Shown: piece by piece, positions 44,310-53,716 of the stretch
Numbering within the stretch: the stretch's first letter is position 1
Layout: the number at the start of each line of letters is the position of its first letter
Assembly: GCA_947452905.1 (NCBI GenBank)
Contig: CANGEP010000003.1
Coordinates: 202,861-266,860 of the forward strand
DNA: 64,000 bases
Reading direction: 5' to 3'
Origin: Bacteroidota bacterium
GTDB taxonomy: Bacteria > Bacteroidota > Bacteroidia > Chitinophagales > Chitinophagaceae
Notes under the pieces: generated by a model
Databases searched by the model: none
What the model saw: only the letters and a program-made list of their open reading frames with translations
Told to the model about the DNA's origin: nothing
Program-made: the position numbers and the translations under genes

Positions 44310-46016
44310 ATGCCACAGGGATTACAGACATACGATTACTTAGTATTTATACTTTACTTTATTTTAATAGCGAGTTATGGATTTTATATTTATAGGCGTA
44401 AAAAAACAGTTAATGCGAATACTACCGATTTCTTTTTAGCGGAAGGGCAACTCACATGGTGGGCCATAGGAGCGTCGTTAATCGCTTCTAATATTTCGGC
44501 TGAACAATTTATTGGCATGAGTGGCAACGGGTTTAGATTAGGCCTTGCTATCTCGGCCTATGAATGGCTGGCAGCTATTTCGCTGGTGGTAGTGGGTATC
44601 TTTTTTATGCCGGTGTATTTAAAAAATAAAATTTACACCATGCCTCAGTTTTTAAAAACGAGGTATAACGAAACTGTGGCAATGATGATGGCTATTTTTT
44701 GGTTGTTTTTATACATATTTGTAAATCTTACGTCCATTTTGTATTTAGGATCAATTGCTATTAATAATCTTACTGGCGGTACTCATTTTCATTTAATTAT
44801 GATTGGTTTAGCAGTCTTCGCTTTATTTATTACACTGGGTGGTATGAAAGTGATAGGATATACCGATGTAATACAAGTGCTTGTTTTAACTATTGGTGGT
44901 TTAATTACTTCTTATATAGCATTAACGGTGGTGGGTGAGAAATTTGGTTTTGGTAAAAATGCTATTGCCGGATTAAATCATTTAATTAAAGTAGCACCCG
45001 ATCATTTTAAAATGATTTTTGATAAACCAGGTGCTGGCGCTACCCAAAAACAAATTGATGATTACTCTTCCTTGCCAGGATTAGCGATGATGGCTGCGGG
45101 TATGTGGGTGGCTAATTTAAATTATTGGGGATGTAATCAATATATTACCCAAAGAGCATTGGGTGCCGATTTAAAAACAGCAAGATCGGGTATCTTTTTT
45201 GCTGCTATGCTAAAATTATTTATGCCTTTATTAGTTGTTATTCCTGGTATTGCTGCTTATGTATTATATCAAAATGGGGAATTACAACAACAAATGCTTA
45301 CAGCAGGTGTGGTTAATCAAGATAACGCTTACTCTTCTGTGATTGGTTTTTTACCCATTGGGTTAAAAGGTTTATCCATGGCTGCTTTAACAGCAGCTAT
45401 TGTTGCTTCATTAGCGGGTAAAGCCAATAGTATTTCCACTATCTACTCTTTAGATATTTATAAAAAATATGTAAACAAAGCAGCCAATGATACAAAAGTA
45501 GTTTCTACGGGTCGTATCATGATTATTATATCCTTAATTATTGCTATTATCATTAACTGGAACGATAGCTTAGGCATTGGTGGTAAAGGTGGTTTTGAAT
45601 TTATCCAAAAATATACAGGCTATATTTCTCCTGCCATCTTCCCTGTATTCTTATTAGGTTTTTTCTGGAAAAAGACTACATCCAAAGCAGCTATCTCAGG
45701 AATTATTTTAGGATTAGTGTTAGCCATATTATTTGATAAGTTTTTGCCAGGCATGTTTGGGAATGAAACTTTTTTATATACTGCTTTACCCAATGGACAT
45801 GGCGGTTTCGAAATTCCTTATTTAATTCAAATGGGCTGGGTGTTTTTATTTACTTGTATTATTATTGTTGGCATTAGTTTATTGGATGTTAAAGGACAAA
45901 CACATGATAACTCATTACAAGAAGATAGCACTAAATATAAATTAACCAACGCGCATATAGCAATGATTGTTACCATCTTAATTGTGGTTGCAGGATTATA
46001 TATTCGTTTTTGGTAA
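44310..46016 (+). CDS. SSS-family sodium:solute symporter
   Basis: A 568-residue sodium-coupled transporter with about 14 helices. FFLAEGQLTWWAIGASLIASNISAEQFIGMSGNGF is the family's early sodium-site region, and MAALTAAIVASLAGKANSISTIYSLDIYKKY is its helix-8 signature. ATG at 44310 starts just before the first helix; an upstream in-frame start at 44232 would run through the preceding terminator. It heads five genes with gaps of 7-16 bases that together suggest uptake and breakdown of D-amino acids or their N-acyl or peptide forms. Sugar transport cannot be excluded by sequence. Confidence 0.9.
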   Translation: MPQGLQTYDYLVFILYFILIASYGFYIYRRKKTVNANTTDFFLAEGQLTWWAIGASLIASNISAEQFIGMSGNGFRLGLAISAYEWLAAISLVVVGIFFMPVYLKNKIYTMPQFLKTRYNETVAMMMAIFWLFLYIFVNLTSILYLGSIAINNLTGGTHFHLIMIGLAVFALFITLGGMKVIGYTDVIQVLVLTIGGLITSYIALTVVGEKFGFGKNAIAGLNHLIKVAPDHFKMIFDKPGAGATQKQIDDYSSLPGLAMMAAGMWVANLNYWGCNQYITQRALGADLKTARSGIFFAAMLKLFMPLLVVIPGIAAYVLYQNGELQQQMLTAGVVNQDNAYSSVIGFLPIGLKGLSMAALTAAIVASLAGKANSISTIYSLDIYKKYVNKAANDTKVVSTGRIMIIISLIIAIIINWNDSLGIGGKGGFEFIQKYTGYISPAIFPVFLLGFFWKKTTSKAAISGIILGLVLAILFDKFLPGMFGNETFLYTALPNGHGGFEIPYLIQMGWVFLFTCIIIVGISLLDVKGQTHDNSLQEDSTKYKLTNAHIAMIVTILIVVAGLYIRFW

Positions 46017-46026
46017 AATACATTTT

Positions 46027-47568
46027 ATGAATAAAAACAAATTGCCTCAAATACTATCGGTGTTATTTTACACAGGTATAGCTATGTTTTTTGCTTCTAC
46101 TTTACAGGCGCAAAAAGAAACGATCATTGGCAATGTTTATATTGTAGATGGTACTGGAAAAGCTGCAAAAAAAGGAGCCATTACTATTAAGGGAGATAAA
46201 ATTATGGCCATTGGTGGGAATAAAATTTCATTGCAAGGGCAAACATATATCGACGGTAAAGGTTTGTATTTAGCCCCTGGTTTTATTGATGCACATAGTC
46301 ATCATTTGGGCGATTTGCAAAAAAACTCAGCAGGTTTAAGCACTTCCAATCAAGGGATTACTACTATTGTAATTGGTCAGGATGGGGAAGGATATTTTAT
46401 GGATACACTGGAAGCGCAAATGAAAAGAATACCTGTTGCAGCCAATGTAGCTTCCTATGCAGGACATTCCTCTTTACGTGAACAAGTGATGGGTGAAAAT
46501 AATTTATTTCGAAATGCCACTGATGCTGAACTGCAAAAAATGACTGTTCTTTTAAATAGGGAATTAGCGAATGGTGCATTAGGACTATCTACTGGTTTAG
46601 AGTATGAACAAGCATTTTACTCTAATAGAGAAGAGGTATTAACGCTTGCAAAATTAACAGCAAGCAAAGGAGGCCGTTACATTAGTCATATAAGAAGTGA
46701 GGATTATAAAATAGATGATGCCATTGATGAAATCATTCAAATTGGTAAAATAACTAAAATGCCAGTTCAAATTTCTCATATAAAAATTGCCAATAAAGGA
46801 TTTTGGGGAAATGCCCCAAAGGTTTTAGCAAGATTAGATAGTGCCAGAAAAGCAGGCATCAATATTACGGCCGATGTATATCCTTACACTTTTTGGAATT
46901 CAACTATTCGTGTTCTTTTTCCTAAAAGAGATTATGACAATCTTAAAAGTGCCGAGGAAGCAGTAAATGAATTATTTGACCCAAATGAATCTTATATAGT
47001 TAGATACGCACCTCATCCTTCTTATGTGGGTAAAACAGTAACTGCTATTGCCAAAGAAAGAAACGAATCAAATGCACAAGCTTTAATGAGTTTAGTAGCT
47101 TTGGCGGCTGAATTCAAAAAGCAAAATCCAAATTATTCTGAGGTTATCGAAGCCATTGCTGCCAAATCAATGAGCGATCAGGATTTACGTGCATTTATTC
47201 AATGGCCTTATTCCGTTATTTGTTCAGATGGTAATGCTGGTGGGCATCCTAGAGGTTATGGATCGTTTACAAGGGTACTTGGTAAATATGTTAGGGAAGA
47301 TAAATCTTTGAATTTAGAAAACGCCATTCACAAGATGACATTGCAAACAGCCGAATATTTAGGTATAAAGGATAGAGGAGTTATTGAAGTTGGGAAAAAA
47401 GCAGATTTAGTTTTATTTAACCCTGCTACAGTTGTAGATCATGCAAAAATTGGAGATAGCAAAGCACTCTCTACAGGTATTGAAATGGTTTGGGTAAATG
47501 GAGCGCTCGTTTATAATAATAAAAAAGCTACTGGAAAATTACCAGGGGAATTAATTAAAAGAAAATAA
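46027..47568 (+). CDS. N-acyl-D-amino-acid deacylase, secreted
   Basis: A 513-residue amidohydrolase that releases D-amino acids from N-acyl-D-amino acids. A signal peptide (ending TLQAQ) suggests periplasmic action. Metal-site motifs are GFIDAHSHHLGD, a Glu/Lys region GLSTGLEYEQ, SHIRSED, QISHIKIA and the late CSDGNAGGHPRGYG; GVIEVGKKADLVLFNP closes the composite beta domain. ATG at 46027 follows the symporter stop by 10 bases. The D-specific deacylase assignment fits the neighbouring epimerase and DUF1611 genes, though some family members are D-aminoacylases of broad specificity. Confidence 0.88.
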   Translation: MNKNKLPQILSVLFYTGIAMFFASTLQAQKETIIGNVYIVDGTGKAAKKGAITIKGDKIMAIGGNKISLQGQTYIDGKGLYLAPGFIDAHSHHLGDLQKNSAGLSTSNQGITTIVIGQDGEGYFMDTLEAQMKRIPVAANVASYAGHSSLREQVMGENNLFRNATDAELQKMTVLLNRELANGALGLSTGLEYEQAFYSNREEVLTLAKLTASKGGRYISHIRSEDYKIDDAIDEIIQIGKITKMPVQISHIKIANKGFWGNAPKVLARLDSARKAGINITADVYPYTFWNSTIRVLFPKRDYDNLKSAEEAVNELFDPNESYIVRYAPHPSYVGKTVTAIAKERNESNAQALMSLVALAAEFKKQNPNYSEVIEAIAAKSMSDQDLRAFIQWPYSVICSDGNAGGHPRGYGSFTRVLGKYVREDKSLNLENAIHKMTLQTAEYLGIKDRGVIEVGKKADLVLFNPATVVDHAKIGDSKALSTGIEMVWVNGALVYNNKKATGKLPGELIKRK

Positions 47569-47578
47569 GCACTATAAG

Positions 47579-48628
47579 ATGAACAAGGCAATTGTATTAA
47601 CCAATGGACTACTAACTTCTACGGATGCTAAAACAGCACATGGTTTAATTAGAGGCACCGAAAGATTTACTATTGTTGGCATTGTAGACGCGCCTGCTAC
47701 AGCAGGCAAAGAAGCTGGTGAGTTATTAGATGGTAAGAACAGAAATATCCCTGTTTTTGGAACTTTTGATGAAGCCATAGCGTCAATAAAAGAAGTACAA
47801 TTTTTGGTTATTGGAGTAGCTACTGTTGGGGGACGTTTACCTGGCAATATGTTAGAGATAGTGATTAAAGCTATACAAGCAGGGCTCTCTATTGTTAATG
47901 GTCTTCATGAATATTTAAATGAGAAACCGGATGTGGTTGCTTTAGCAGCAAGTAAGGGGGTACAATTGATTGATGTGCGTAAGCCAAAAACTAGAGAGCA
48001 ATTACATTTTTGGACTGGCGAAATTTATAAAGTAAAAGCCCCTATTATTGCCGTCATTGGTATGGATTGCGCCATGGGAAAAAGGACTACTGCTAGAATG
48101 TTAAGACAAGCTTGTGAAGCTAATGGCTTAAATGGACAGATGATTTATACGGGGCAAACAGGATGGCTGCAAGGGGGTAAATATGGTTTTGTTTTTGATT
48201 CTACTTTAAATGATTTTGTTTCGGGCGAATTAGAAAATGCGATTGTTACATGTTGGAAAGAAACCAATGCCGATTTTATTTTTTTAGAAGGACAATCCTC
48301 ATTAAGGAACCCTAGTGGTCCTTGTGGCATTGAATTATTAATTTCGGGGAATGCCAAACATGTGGTGTTATTATTTGCGCCTAAAAGAAAATATTTTGAC
48401 AACGATGAACATTGGGGGGCCATTCCTTCGGTGGAGTCTGAAATTGAAATTATTGAAAAGCTAGGCTCTACAGTAATTGCGGTAGCTATTAATACCGAAA
48501 ATTGCACCGAGGAAGAAGCATTTGCTTATCAAAAAGAGTATACGCAAAAATTAAATCGCCCGGTATTACTTCCTATTCAAGAGGGAGTGAGTTCACTTAT
48601 TCCAGTTTTACAATCTCTAGTTAAATAA
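47579..48628 (+). CDS. dgcN: DUF1611 protein, DgcN-like (D-glutamate N-acetyltransferase type)
   Basis: A 349-residue cytosolic protein of the DUF1611 family. It has an N-terminal Rossmann-like domain with DAPATAGKEAGELLDGK, and a C-terminal P-loop-like domain with VIGMDCAMGKRTTARMLRQ (about 157-175) and EGQSSLRNPSG. DUF1611 members called DgcN were reported to acetylate D-glutamate ahead of racemisation by a partner of the dipeptide-epimerase family, DgcA. Here the epimerase gene is 7 bases downstream, the same pairing. D-Glu as substrate is inferred from this context, not from active-site residues. Confidence 0.85.
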   Translation: MNKAIVLTNGLLTSTDAKTAHGLIRGTERFTIVGIVDAPATAGKEAGELLDGKNRNIPVFGTFDEAIASIKEVQFLVIGVATVGGRLPGNMLEIVIKAIQAGLSIVNGLHEYLNEKPDVVALAASKGVQLIDVRKPKTREQLHFWTGEIYKVKAPIIAVIGMDCAMGKRTTARMLRQACEANGLNGQMIYTGQTGWLQGGKYGFVFDSTLNDFVSGELENAIVTCWKETNADFIFLEGQSSLRNPSGPCGIELLISGNAKHVVLLFAPKRKYFDNDEHWGAIPSVESEIEIIEKLGSTVIAVAINTENCTEEEAFAYQKEYTQKLNRPVLLPIQEGVSSLIPVLQSLVK

Positions 48629-48635
48629 TAGTAGT

Positions 48636-49703
48636 ATGAAAATAGTTGCTGTTCGATCTTACTTAAAAAATATGGCTTTAACTAAGCCTTATACCATTGC
48701 TTATAATACTTTTACTAATGTAAGCATTGCTTTTTTAGAAATCGAATTAGCGAATGGTGTAATAGGTTATGGTACAGGAAGCCCAGCCGAAGAAGTAGTG
48801 GGCGAAACTACCTTGGAAACTTATACCAATTTACAGAGCGATTTTATTAAGCAATTGGTGGGTAGAGATATTCAATCTTTTCAGCAAATTATTTTTGAAA
48901 CCAATAAGCATTTTTATCATAAGCCTGGAACTATTGCTGCTGTTGATTTGGCATTGCATGATGCTTTTTGCAAATTTATTGGCTGCTCGGTAGCTCAGTA
49001 TTATGGACAAAAAATAAAAGCACTTCCTACCTCCGTTACCATTGGTATCAAAAATGTACAAGATACTTTGGCAGAAGCTGCGGGGTATAAAGATTTGGGA
49101 TTTAAAATTTTAAAAGTAAAAACAGGTCTAGCAGTAGAAGAGGATATTGAACGTGTAATAAAACTAAAAGAAAAATTTGGTAATCATTTTAAAACAAGAG
49201 TAGATGCCAATCAGGGATATACCTTACAAGACTTACAAAAATTTATTGCTGCCACTCGACATGCCGATTTGGAATTAATAGAACAACCTATGAAAGTGGG
49301 TACCGAATTGGAACTTTTAGGTTTGTCATGGGCCGATCGTAAGTTAATTGCAGCAGATGAATCTTTAAAAGACTCTCAAGCGGCATTGCAATTTGCTTCC
49401 AACGATAAGCCTTTTGGTATTTATAATATTAAACTTATGAAATGCGGTGGATTAATGGGGGCATTGGGTATTGCAACAATTGCGGGTAATGCAGACATAG
49501 ATTTATTTTGGGGTTGTAATGACGAGAGTATCTTAAGCATTACAGCTGCTTTACATTTTGCTTATTCTTGTCCTCATACAAAGTATATCGATTTGGATGG
49601 AAGTTTTGATTTGGCCGAAGATATCGTCACAGGCGGCTTTACCCTTGTTGATGGCGAAATGTTAATTAACCACAAAATAGGCTTTGGCTGCGAGCTAAGC
49701 TAA
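48636..49703 (+). CDS. Enolase-superfamily dipeptide epimerase / DgcA-like racemase
   Basis: A 355-residue cytosolic enzyme of the muconate-lactonising branch. The catalytic KxK is in KILKVKTG (about 157-164), the metal ligands are in RVDANQGY, LIEQPM and AADESL, and the second acid/base Lys is in YNIKLMKCGG. The known activities are L-Ala-D/L-Glu epimerisation from peptidoglycan peptides and, in the DgcA branch, racemisation of N-acetyl-D-glutamate. The DUF1611 neighbour favours the second, the APC and SSS transporters leave both open. Confidence 0.9.
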   Translation: MKIVAVRSYLKNMALTKPYTIAYNTFTNVSIAFLEIELANGVIGYGTGSPAEEVVGETTLETYTNLQSDFIKQLVGRDIQSFQQIIFETNKHFYHKPGTIAAVDLALHDAFCKFIGCSVAQYYGQKIKALPTSVTIGIKNVQDTLAEAAGYKDLGFKILKVKTGLAVEEDIERVIKLKEKFGNHFKTRVDANQGYTLQDLQKFIAATRHADLELIEQPMKVGTELELLGLSWADRKLIAADESLKDSQAALQFASNDKPFGIYNIKLMKCGGLMGALGIATIAGNADIDLFWGCNDESILSITAALHFAYSCPHTKYIDLDGSFDLAEDIVTGGFTLVDGEMLINHKIGFGCELS

Positions 49704-49719
49704 AAGTAAGCTTCTACTT

Positions 49720-51105
49720 ATGGAAACACTCAAGCCTAAAATTGGATTAAGATCGGCTACTTTTTTAGTAGTAAGTGTAATTATAGGTTCGGGTGTATTT
49801 AAAAAAATTGTTCCCATGTCGGATCAGTTAGGGAGTCCATGGTGGGTTATTGCTTGTTGGGTGATTGCAGGATTTATAAGTTTAGCGGGCGCTTTATCCA
49901 CTGCCGAAATGGTAAGTATGTTTCCCAATTCGGGGGGTGAGTATTTTTATTTTCAAAAAATATATGGTCGCTTTTTTTCTTTTATGTATGGTTGGTCTAG
50001 TTTTACAGTCATAAAAACTTCGGCCATATCAGCACTCGCTTACATTTTTGCACAATCTTTTAATAGTTTATTTCCACTTCCCGAATGGGGTTCTGATGCT
50101 AGTTTTTTAGGCATTGCATTATTTCAAAATTTGTCCGTTAAAATATTGGCCTCATTTTTAATTATTTTACTTACCCTTTTAAATTACAGAGGCGTTCAAT
50201 TTGCCGAAAAATTAAGTTCTGTTTTAACTTATTTAATGTTGGCAGGCATTGCTTATTTTATTGTGGTTGGTTTTTTTTCTGCTCAAGGAAGCATGGCACA
50301 TTTTACCACAAATAGTCATATGGCTGGACATGAACCACCCACAGGCGCAGCCTTATATAAAGCATTGTTTATAGCAAGTTTAGGTGCTTTTTGGGGCTAT
50401 GAAGGATGGAATAATATTGCCTATATAGGCGAAGAGATTAAGCAACCCAAACGCAATCTGCCATTGGCTTTGGGCCTTGGAACAATTTTAGTAATTGTTA
50501 CTTATGTTTTATTGAATTTAGTTTTTGTTTACATTTTACCCATTGATTATTTTATCGGATTAACGGCAAGTCCTAATAAAATTGCGGCCGTTGAAGTTGC
50601 CGGACAAATTAGTGGTTCTTTGGGAATGATTTTAGTAGCTTGTTTAATTTTAGTTACTACTTTAAACTCTACCAATAGTAGCATTTTAATGTCGGCTCGA
50701 ATTTTATATGCGATGGCTAGAGACAAAATGTTTTTATATAAAGCTGCATCGGTGCATAAAAAATACAATACTCCCGATATAGCTTTGTTTGTGCAAGCTA
50801 TATGGGCTATTGTGTTAGTGTTTTCAGGTACATTTGATCAGTTAACCGATATGTTGGTTTTTGCTTCTTTTTTATTTTATGGAAGCACTGCTTTTGGGGT
50901 TATTTGGATGCGTATTAAACACCCCGAAATTGAACGTACATATAAAGTAATTGGGTATCCTTTTGTACCAGCCATTTTTTGTATTTTTTGTGTAACGCTT
51001 TTTGTGAGTACCATTATTAATCAACCCTATGAGGCCATTTGGGGATTGTCGTTAATGGCTTCTGGAATTCCCATTTATTTTTGGTTACAAAAAAACGCCA
51101 AGTAA
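49720..51105 (+). CDS. APC-family amino acid permease
   Basis: A 461-residue inner-membrane transporter with about 12 helices. The first helix SATFLVVSVIIGSGVFKK carries the substrate-binding Gly motif of LAT/APC permeases, and GAFWGYEGWNNIAYIGEEIKQPKRNLPLALGLG is the conserved helix 6-7 region. It closes the D-amino-acid operon 16 bases after the epimerase. It probably imports or exchanges an amino acid handled by the operon. No strong terminator is seen before the convergent isomerase gene at 51143. Confidence 0.9.
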   Translation: METLKPKIGLRSATFLVVSVIIGSGVFKKIVPMSDQLGSPWWVIACWVIAGFISLAGALSTAEMVSMFPNSGGEYFYFQKIYGRFFSFMYGWSSFTVIKTSAISALAYIFAQSFNSLFPLPEWGSDASFLGIALFQNLSVKILASFLIILLTLLNYRGVQFAEKLSSVLTYLMLAGIAYFIVVGFFSAQGSMAHFTTNSHMAGHEPPTGAALYKALFIASLGAFWGYEGWNNIAYIGEEIKQPKRNLPLALGLGTILVIVTYVLLNLVFVYILPIDYFIGLTASPNKIAAVEVAGQISGSLGMILVACLILVTTLNSTNSSILMSARILYAMARDKMFLYKAASVHKKYNTPDIALFVQAIWAIVLVFSGTFDQLTDMLVFASFLFYGSTAFGVIWMRIKHPEIERTYKVIGYPFVPAIFCIFCVTLFVSTIINQPYEAIWGLSLMASGIPIYFWLQKNAK

Positions 51106-51142
51106 AATACCTGACGTTTTACAAAAATCTATTTAAAAATTT

Positions 51143-52147
51143 CTAAGTTGTTAAAATGGCTTTGGCATAATCGAAACATTTTTTTGTTTCTTTTACCGCA
51201 TCTGATCCTGCGGGAACATCATACTCTAATTCGATAGTAGCAGGAATTGGATACTTTTTGGAACGAAGTAAGGTAAGTATTTCTTTTAAAGGCGTATTAC
51301 CTTGTCCCCAAGGCATATTAGTTCCATTGCCTTCTTTATTTTTACGGTCTTTAATATGCATACTAGTTATGCGATCATGTTTTGCCTCTATCAAAGCCAA
51401 TAAAGTTTCTTTGGTGTTAGCACCGCCTGCAGCAATATAGTGACCACAATCTAAATTCATGGTATTATAAGGGGATTGTGCTAATGCAATATCCCATGCG
51501 GTATCAGTAGCTTGTGTATGGGCATGATAACCAATATAAATGCCATGCTTTTGACCTAAATCCCCTAAACGCTTTGAATGAGCGGCATTTTCGGGGAGTT
51601 CAACGGTTACTGATTTAGCACCAAGTGTTTTGGCAGCTTTTAAAGCATATTCAATTTCGCCATCTGTATTGTTTGGGTTTAAGGCATTGGGCTTAAATGC
51701 ATAAATACTTACTCCAGCATCGTTATACATTTTTTTAACTTCTGCAAATTTATCCATTGGTGCGAATTCTCTCCAATTAGCTAAAGCCATTTGGTATTCT
51801 TTTGCCTTCGCCCTAAGTTCGTCGGTCCATTCAAATTTTACACCTGGTCTCCATTGTATTGGACTTTTAGGTGCACCTGCATATTCTTCAATAGCATCAC
51901 CCATAAGTTCGATAGCACTAATATTAGCATCAACACAATATTGTAATAATTGAGAAGCAGATCCAGGCATACTTCTAAAGGAATAAGTGATGGCACCTAA
52001 TTGAACACCATTAATGTATGAATTTGGTTTTCCTGCAAAAATACTATTCGCAAAACTTTTTTTGCCGCCCAATAATAAGGCCAAAGAAGCAAAAGATGTT
52101 TTTTGTAAAAAATCGCGTCGAGAATTCTGCGTGATAAATTTTGACAT
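51143..52147 (-). CDS. Sugar phosphate isomerase/epimerase-like TIM barrel with Tat signal, copy 2
   Basis: A 334-residue TIM barrel with the Tat signal NSRRDFLQKTSFASLALLLGG. Metal-site features are seen in LMGDAIEEYAG, IGYHAHTQ, MNLDCGHYIAAGG, MHIKDRKNKEGNG and the closing ATIELEYD Glu. It is transcribed alone. Compared with copy 1 (16069) and copy 3 (53717) it has a longer N-terminal part and only distant identity; all three probably act on oxidised or keto sugars in the periplasm (family-based inference). Confidence 0.87.
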   Translation of the reverse strand: MSKFITQNSRRDFLQKTSFASLALLLGGKKSFANSIFAGKPNSYINGVQLGAITYSFRSMPGSASQLLQYCVDANISAIELMGDAIEEYAGAPKSPIQWRPGVKFEWTDELRAKAKEYQMALANWREFAPMDKFAEVKKMYNDAGVSIYAFKPNALNPNNTDGEIEYALKAAKTLGAKSVTVELPENAAHSKRLGDLGQKHGIYIGYHAHTQATDTAWDIALAQSPYNTMNLDCGHYIAAGGANTKETLLALIEAKHDRITSMHIKDRKNKEGNGTNMPWGQGNTPLKEILTLLRSKKYPIPATIELEYDVPAGSDAVKETKKCFDYAKAILTT

Positions 52148-52234
52148 GTTTTTAATTTATAGGTAAGCAATTAATTACTTAAATATAATCATAAAATGAG
52201 ATGAGATTAACGCTAAAATGGATAAGCGGTTAAG

Positions 52235-53191
52235 TTATAGTTCAATTTTTTGTCCTTGCACTGGGTAGATGATTTTAAGTACTAAAGTGTTAGCATCGGC
52301 AATCTCCTTTTTAATTTGGTTTTCACAGGTATCACAAGGTTTAATATGAGTTACAAGTATAGGAGTATTGCGTAAACGATTGCCTGATAAAGAATTTAGT
52401 TTTGTAAGTTCACTCATTAGTAGTGAAGGTGTTAAATGTCCAAAGAGTGATTTTTCTGGCACTTGATTACTAAAGGAAACTTCAATCATGATTCCATGTA
52501 AAACACCTTGTTGAATCAAAGGAGCTATTGATCTCCAGAGGGTTTCCAATTGATTTGATTTTTCGACAGTGTCGGCACCTGTATCTCCAAGGTATAAAAG
52601 GTATTGACCTTTATTATTGATTAAAAAAGCACTGCTTTCATAAGGATTTACATGTGATAACAAAAAAGGTTTTACACGTAAATCTGTATTGTTAATTTCT
52701 ACTTCTTTATTTGGACTAAGTAAACTGTAATTATATTTATTGAGTATAGGTTTGTCTCCTTCATTACCAAAGTTGGCCCAGCTTTTCCAAGTAAAATAGT
52801 TGTTTTTTAAAACATCTAAAACCGATTCAAATCCGTAAATGTTTTTGGCATTGTCATTGGGCGAATTTAAAATAAGCCCTGCAGTATGATCTAAATGTGC
52901 ATGTGAAATAAAATAAGCTTTAATAAAATCCTGTTGTGCTTTTTGGGCATTAGTAGCTTTAAGTAAATGGTTGGCAACTGCTTTTTGTAAACCATGGTTG
53001 ATGGTGCCTGCATCTAAACAAATAAATTGATTATTCCCTTTCGCGCTCACTAGATAGGCCGATAAATCAGATTCGTCTAATCCCCCTTTTACACCTAAAG
53101 GAATAATAGTAAAAGAACTGGGTTTAACTTGCGCCCAAGAATCTGCCAGTTGAATAGTGAATAAGAAAAGTAAAAGATATTTTATTTTCAT
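52235..53191 (-). CDS. Periplasmic class II 3',5'-cyclic-nucleotide phosphodiesterase
   Basis: A 318-residue metallo-beta-lactamase-fold enzyme that hydrolyses cyclic nucleotides such as cAMP. The signal peptide (1-21, ending SWAQ) predicts periplasmic location, like CpdP of Vibrio fischeri. The metal motif SHAHLDHTAGL (His97, His99, Asp101, His102), later LLSHVNP, LYLGDTGADTVE and SLFGHLTP are the class II phosphodiesterase signature. It follows the XRE gene by 61 bases on the same strand and is probably co-transcribed. The location suggests removal of exported or external cAMP rather than control of the cytosolic pool. Confidence 0.9.
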   Translation of the reverse strand: MKIKYLLLFLFTIQLADSWAQVKPSSFTIIPLGVKGGLDESDLSAYLVSAKGNNQFICLDAGTINHGLQKAVANHLLKATNAQKAQQDFIKAYFISHAHLDHTAGLILNSPNDNAKNIYGFESVLDVLKNNYFTWKSWANFGNEGDKPILNKYNYSLLSPNKEVEINNTDLRVKPFLLSHVNPYESSAFLINNKGQYLLYLGDTGADTVEKSNQLETLWRSIAPLIQQGVLHGIMIEVSFSNQVPEKSLFGHLTPSLLMSELTKLNSLSGNRLRNTPILVTHIKPCDTCENQIKKEIADANTLVLKIIYPVQGQKIEL

Positions 53192-53252
53192 GGCCCTGCT
53201 TAAGGCCTAAAAATATATCATTTATTCGATTTTGGAAAAAGGCACTAAGGCT

Positions 53253-53483
53253 TTATCGGTGAATGTCGTCGAAAAGTTCCTGAATTGGAATATTTAAAGC
53301 TGAGGCAATTTTATATAACTGAAAAACACTGGTATTAATTTTACCCAGTTCAATTCGGCTTAATTGAGTATAATCCATATCGGCTTTAAATGCCAATGAC
53401 TCAAGCGTTAGGTGATTACTAATTCTTAATTTTCTAATTTGTTTCCCAATAAGTTTCACCACCTGGTCTTTGTCGGATGCCAT
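53253..53483 (-). CDS. XRE-family helix-turn-helix regulator
   Basis: A 76-residue single-domain DNA-binding protein: IGKQIRKLRISNHLTLESLAFKADMDYTQLSRIELGKINTSVFQLYKIASALNIPIQELFD is a complete HTH_XRE domain, residues about 12-72. It has no sensor domain, so it would respond through protein partners or dimer state. The perfect palindrome at 53518-53533 is 34 bases upstream of its start, fitting autoregulation, and a near copy lies before the cyclase operon at 59205. The cAMP phosphodiesterase gene is directly downstream. Confidence 0.9.
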   Translation of the reverse strand: MASDKDQVVKLIGKQIRKLRISNHLTLESLAFKADMDYTQLSRIELGKINTSVFQLYKIASALNIPIQELFDDIHR

Positions 53484-53716
53484 TATACAAATTTGTAGGA
53501 ATATATTCTATGAATCAATGGCATATATGCCATCGGTAACGATTTAGTTCCTTATTTAATTAGTGCTTATTAAGGTAACAGGAGAGAAAAGACGAAATGC
53601 CTAAACAGAATTCTAGGACATATTTCTCAGAAGTAGATTTTTAAGTAATGCAAAGGTATCACAATTGCGGCTTCTTTTTGGAGCGGCAGTTTAATTAAAC
53701 ACTATTTAACAGTAAT
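53484..53716. other. Intergenic stretch carrying the XRE operator
   Basis: 233 bases with no credible gene. Besides the operator at the left end it holds GAGCGGCAG after TTGCGGCTTC near 53670, which resembles one arm of this genome's GCCGCTC terminators but does not form a good stem. It may be a decayed terminator of the isomerase gene at 53717, which is transcribed toward it. Confidence 0.4.
53518..53533. promoter_or_regulatory. Perfect 16-bp palindromic operator of the XRE-phosphodiesterase operon
   Basis: ATGGCATATATGCCAT is an exact palindrome 34 bases upstream of the XRE start. On the transcribed strand it is followed by TG, giving a TTG that could be a -33 promoter element, so bound protein would block polymerase. 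The size and symmetry fit an XRE dimer. Nearly the same site occurs at 59096. Confidence 0.7.

Noticed and set aside
53660..53700. Terminator with GCCGC-type stem
   Set aside because: The candidate arms GCGGCTTC and GAGCGGC do not pair well, so it is at best a decayed terminator.
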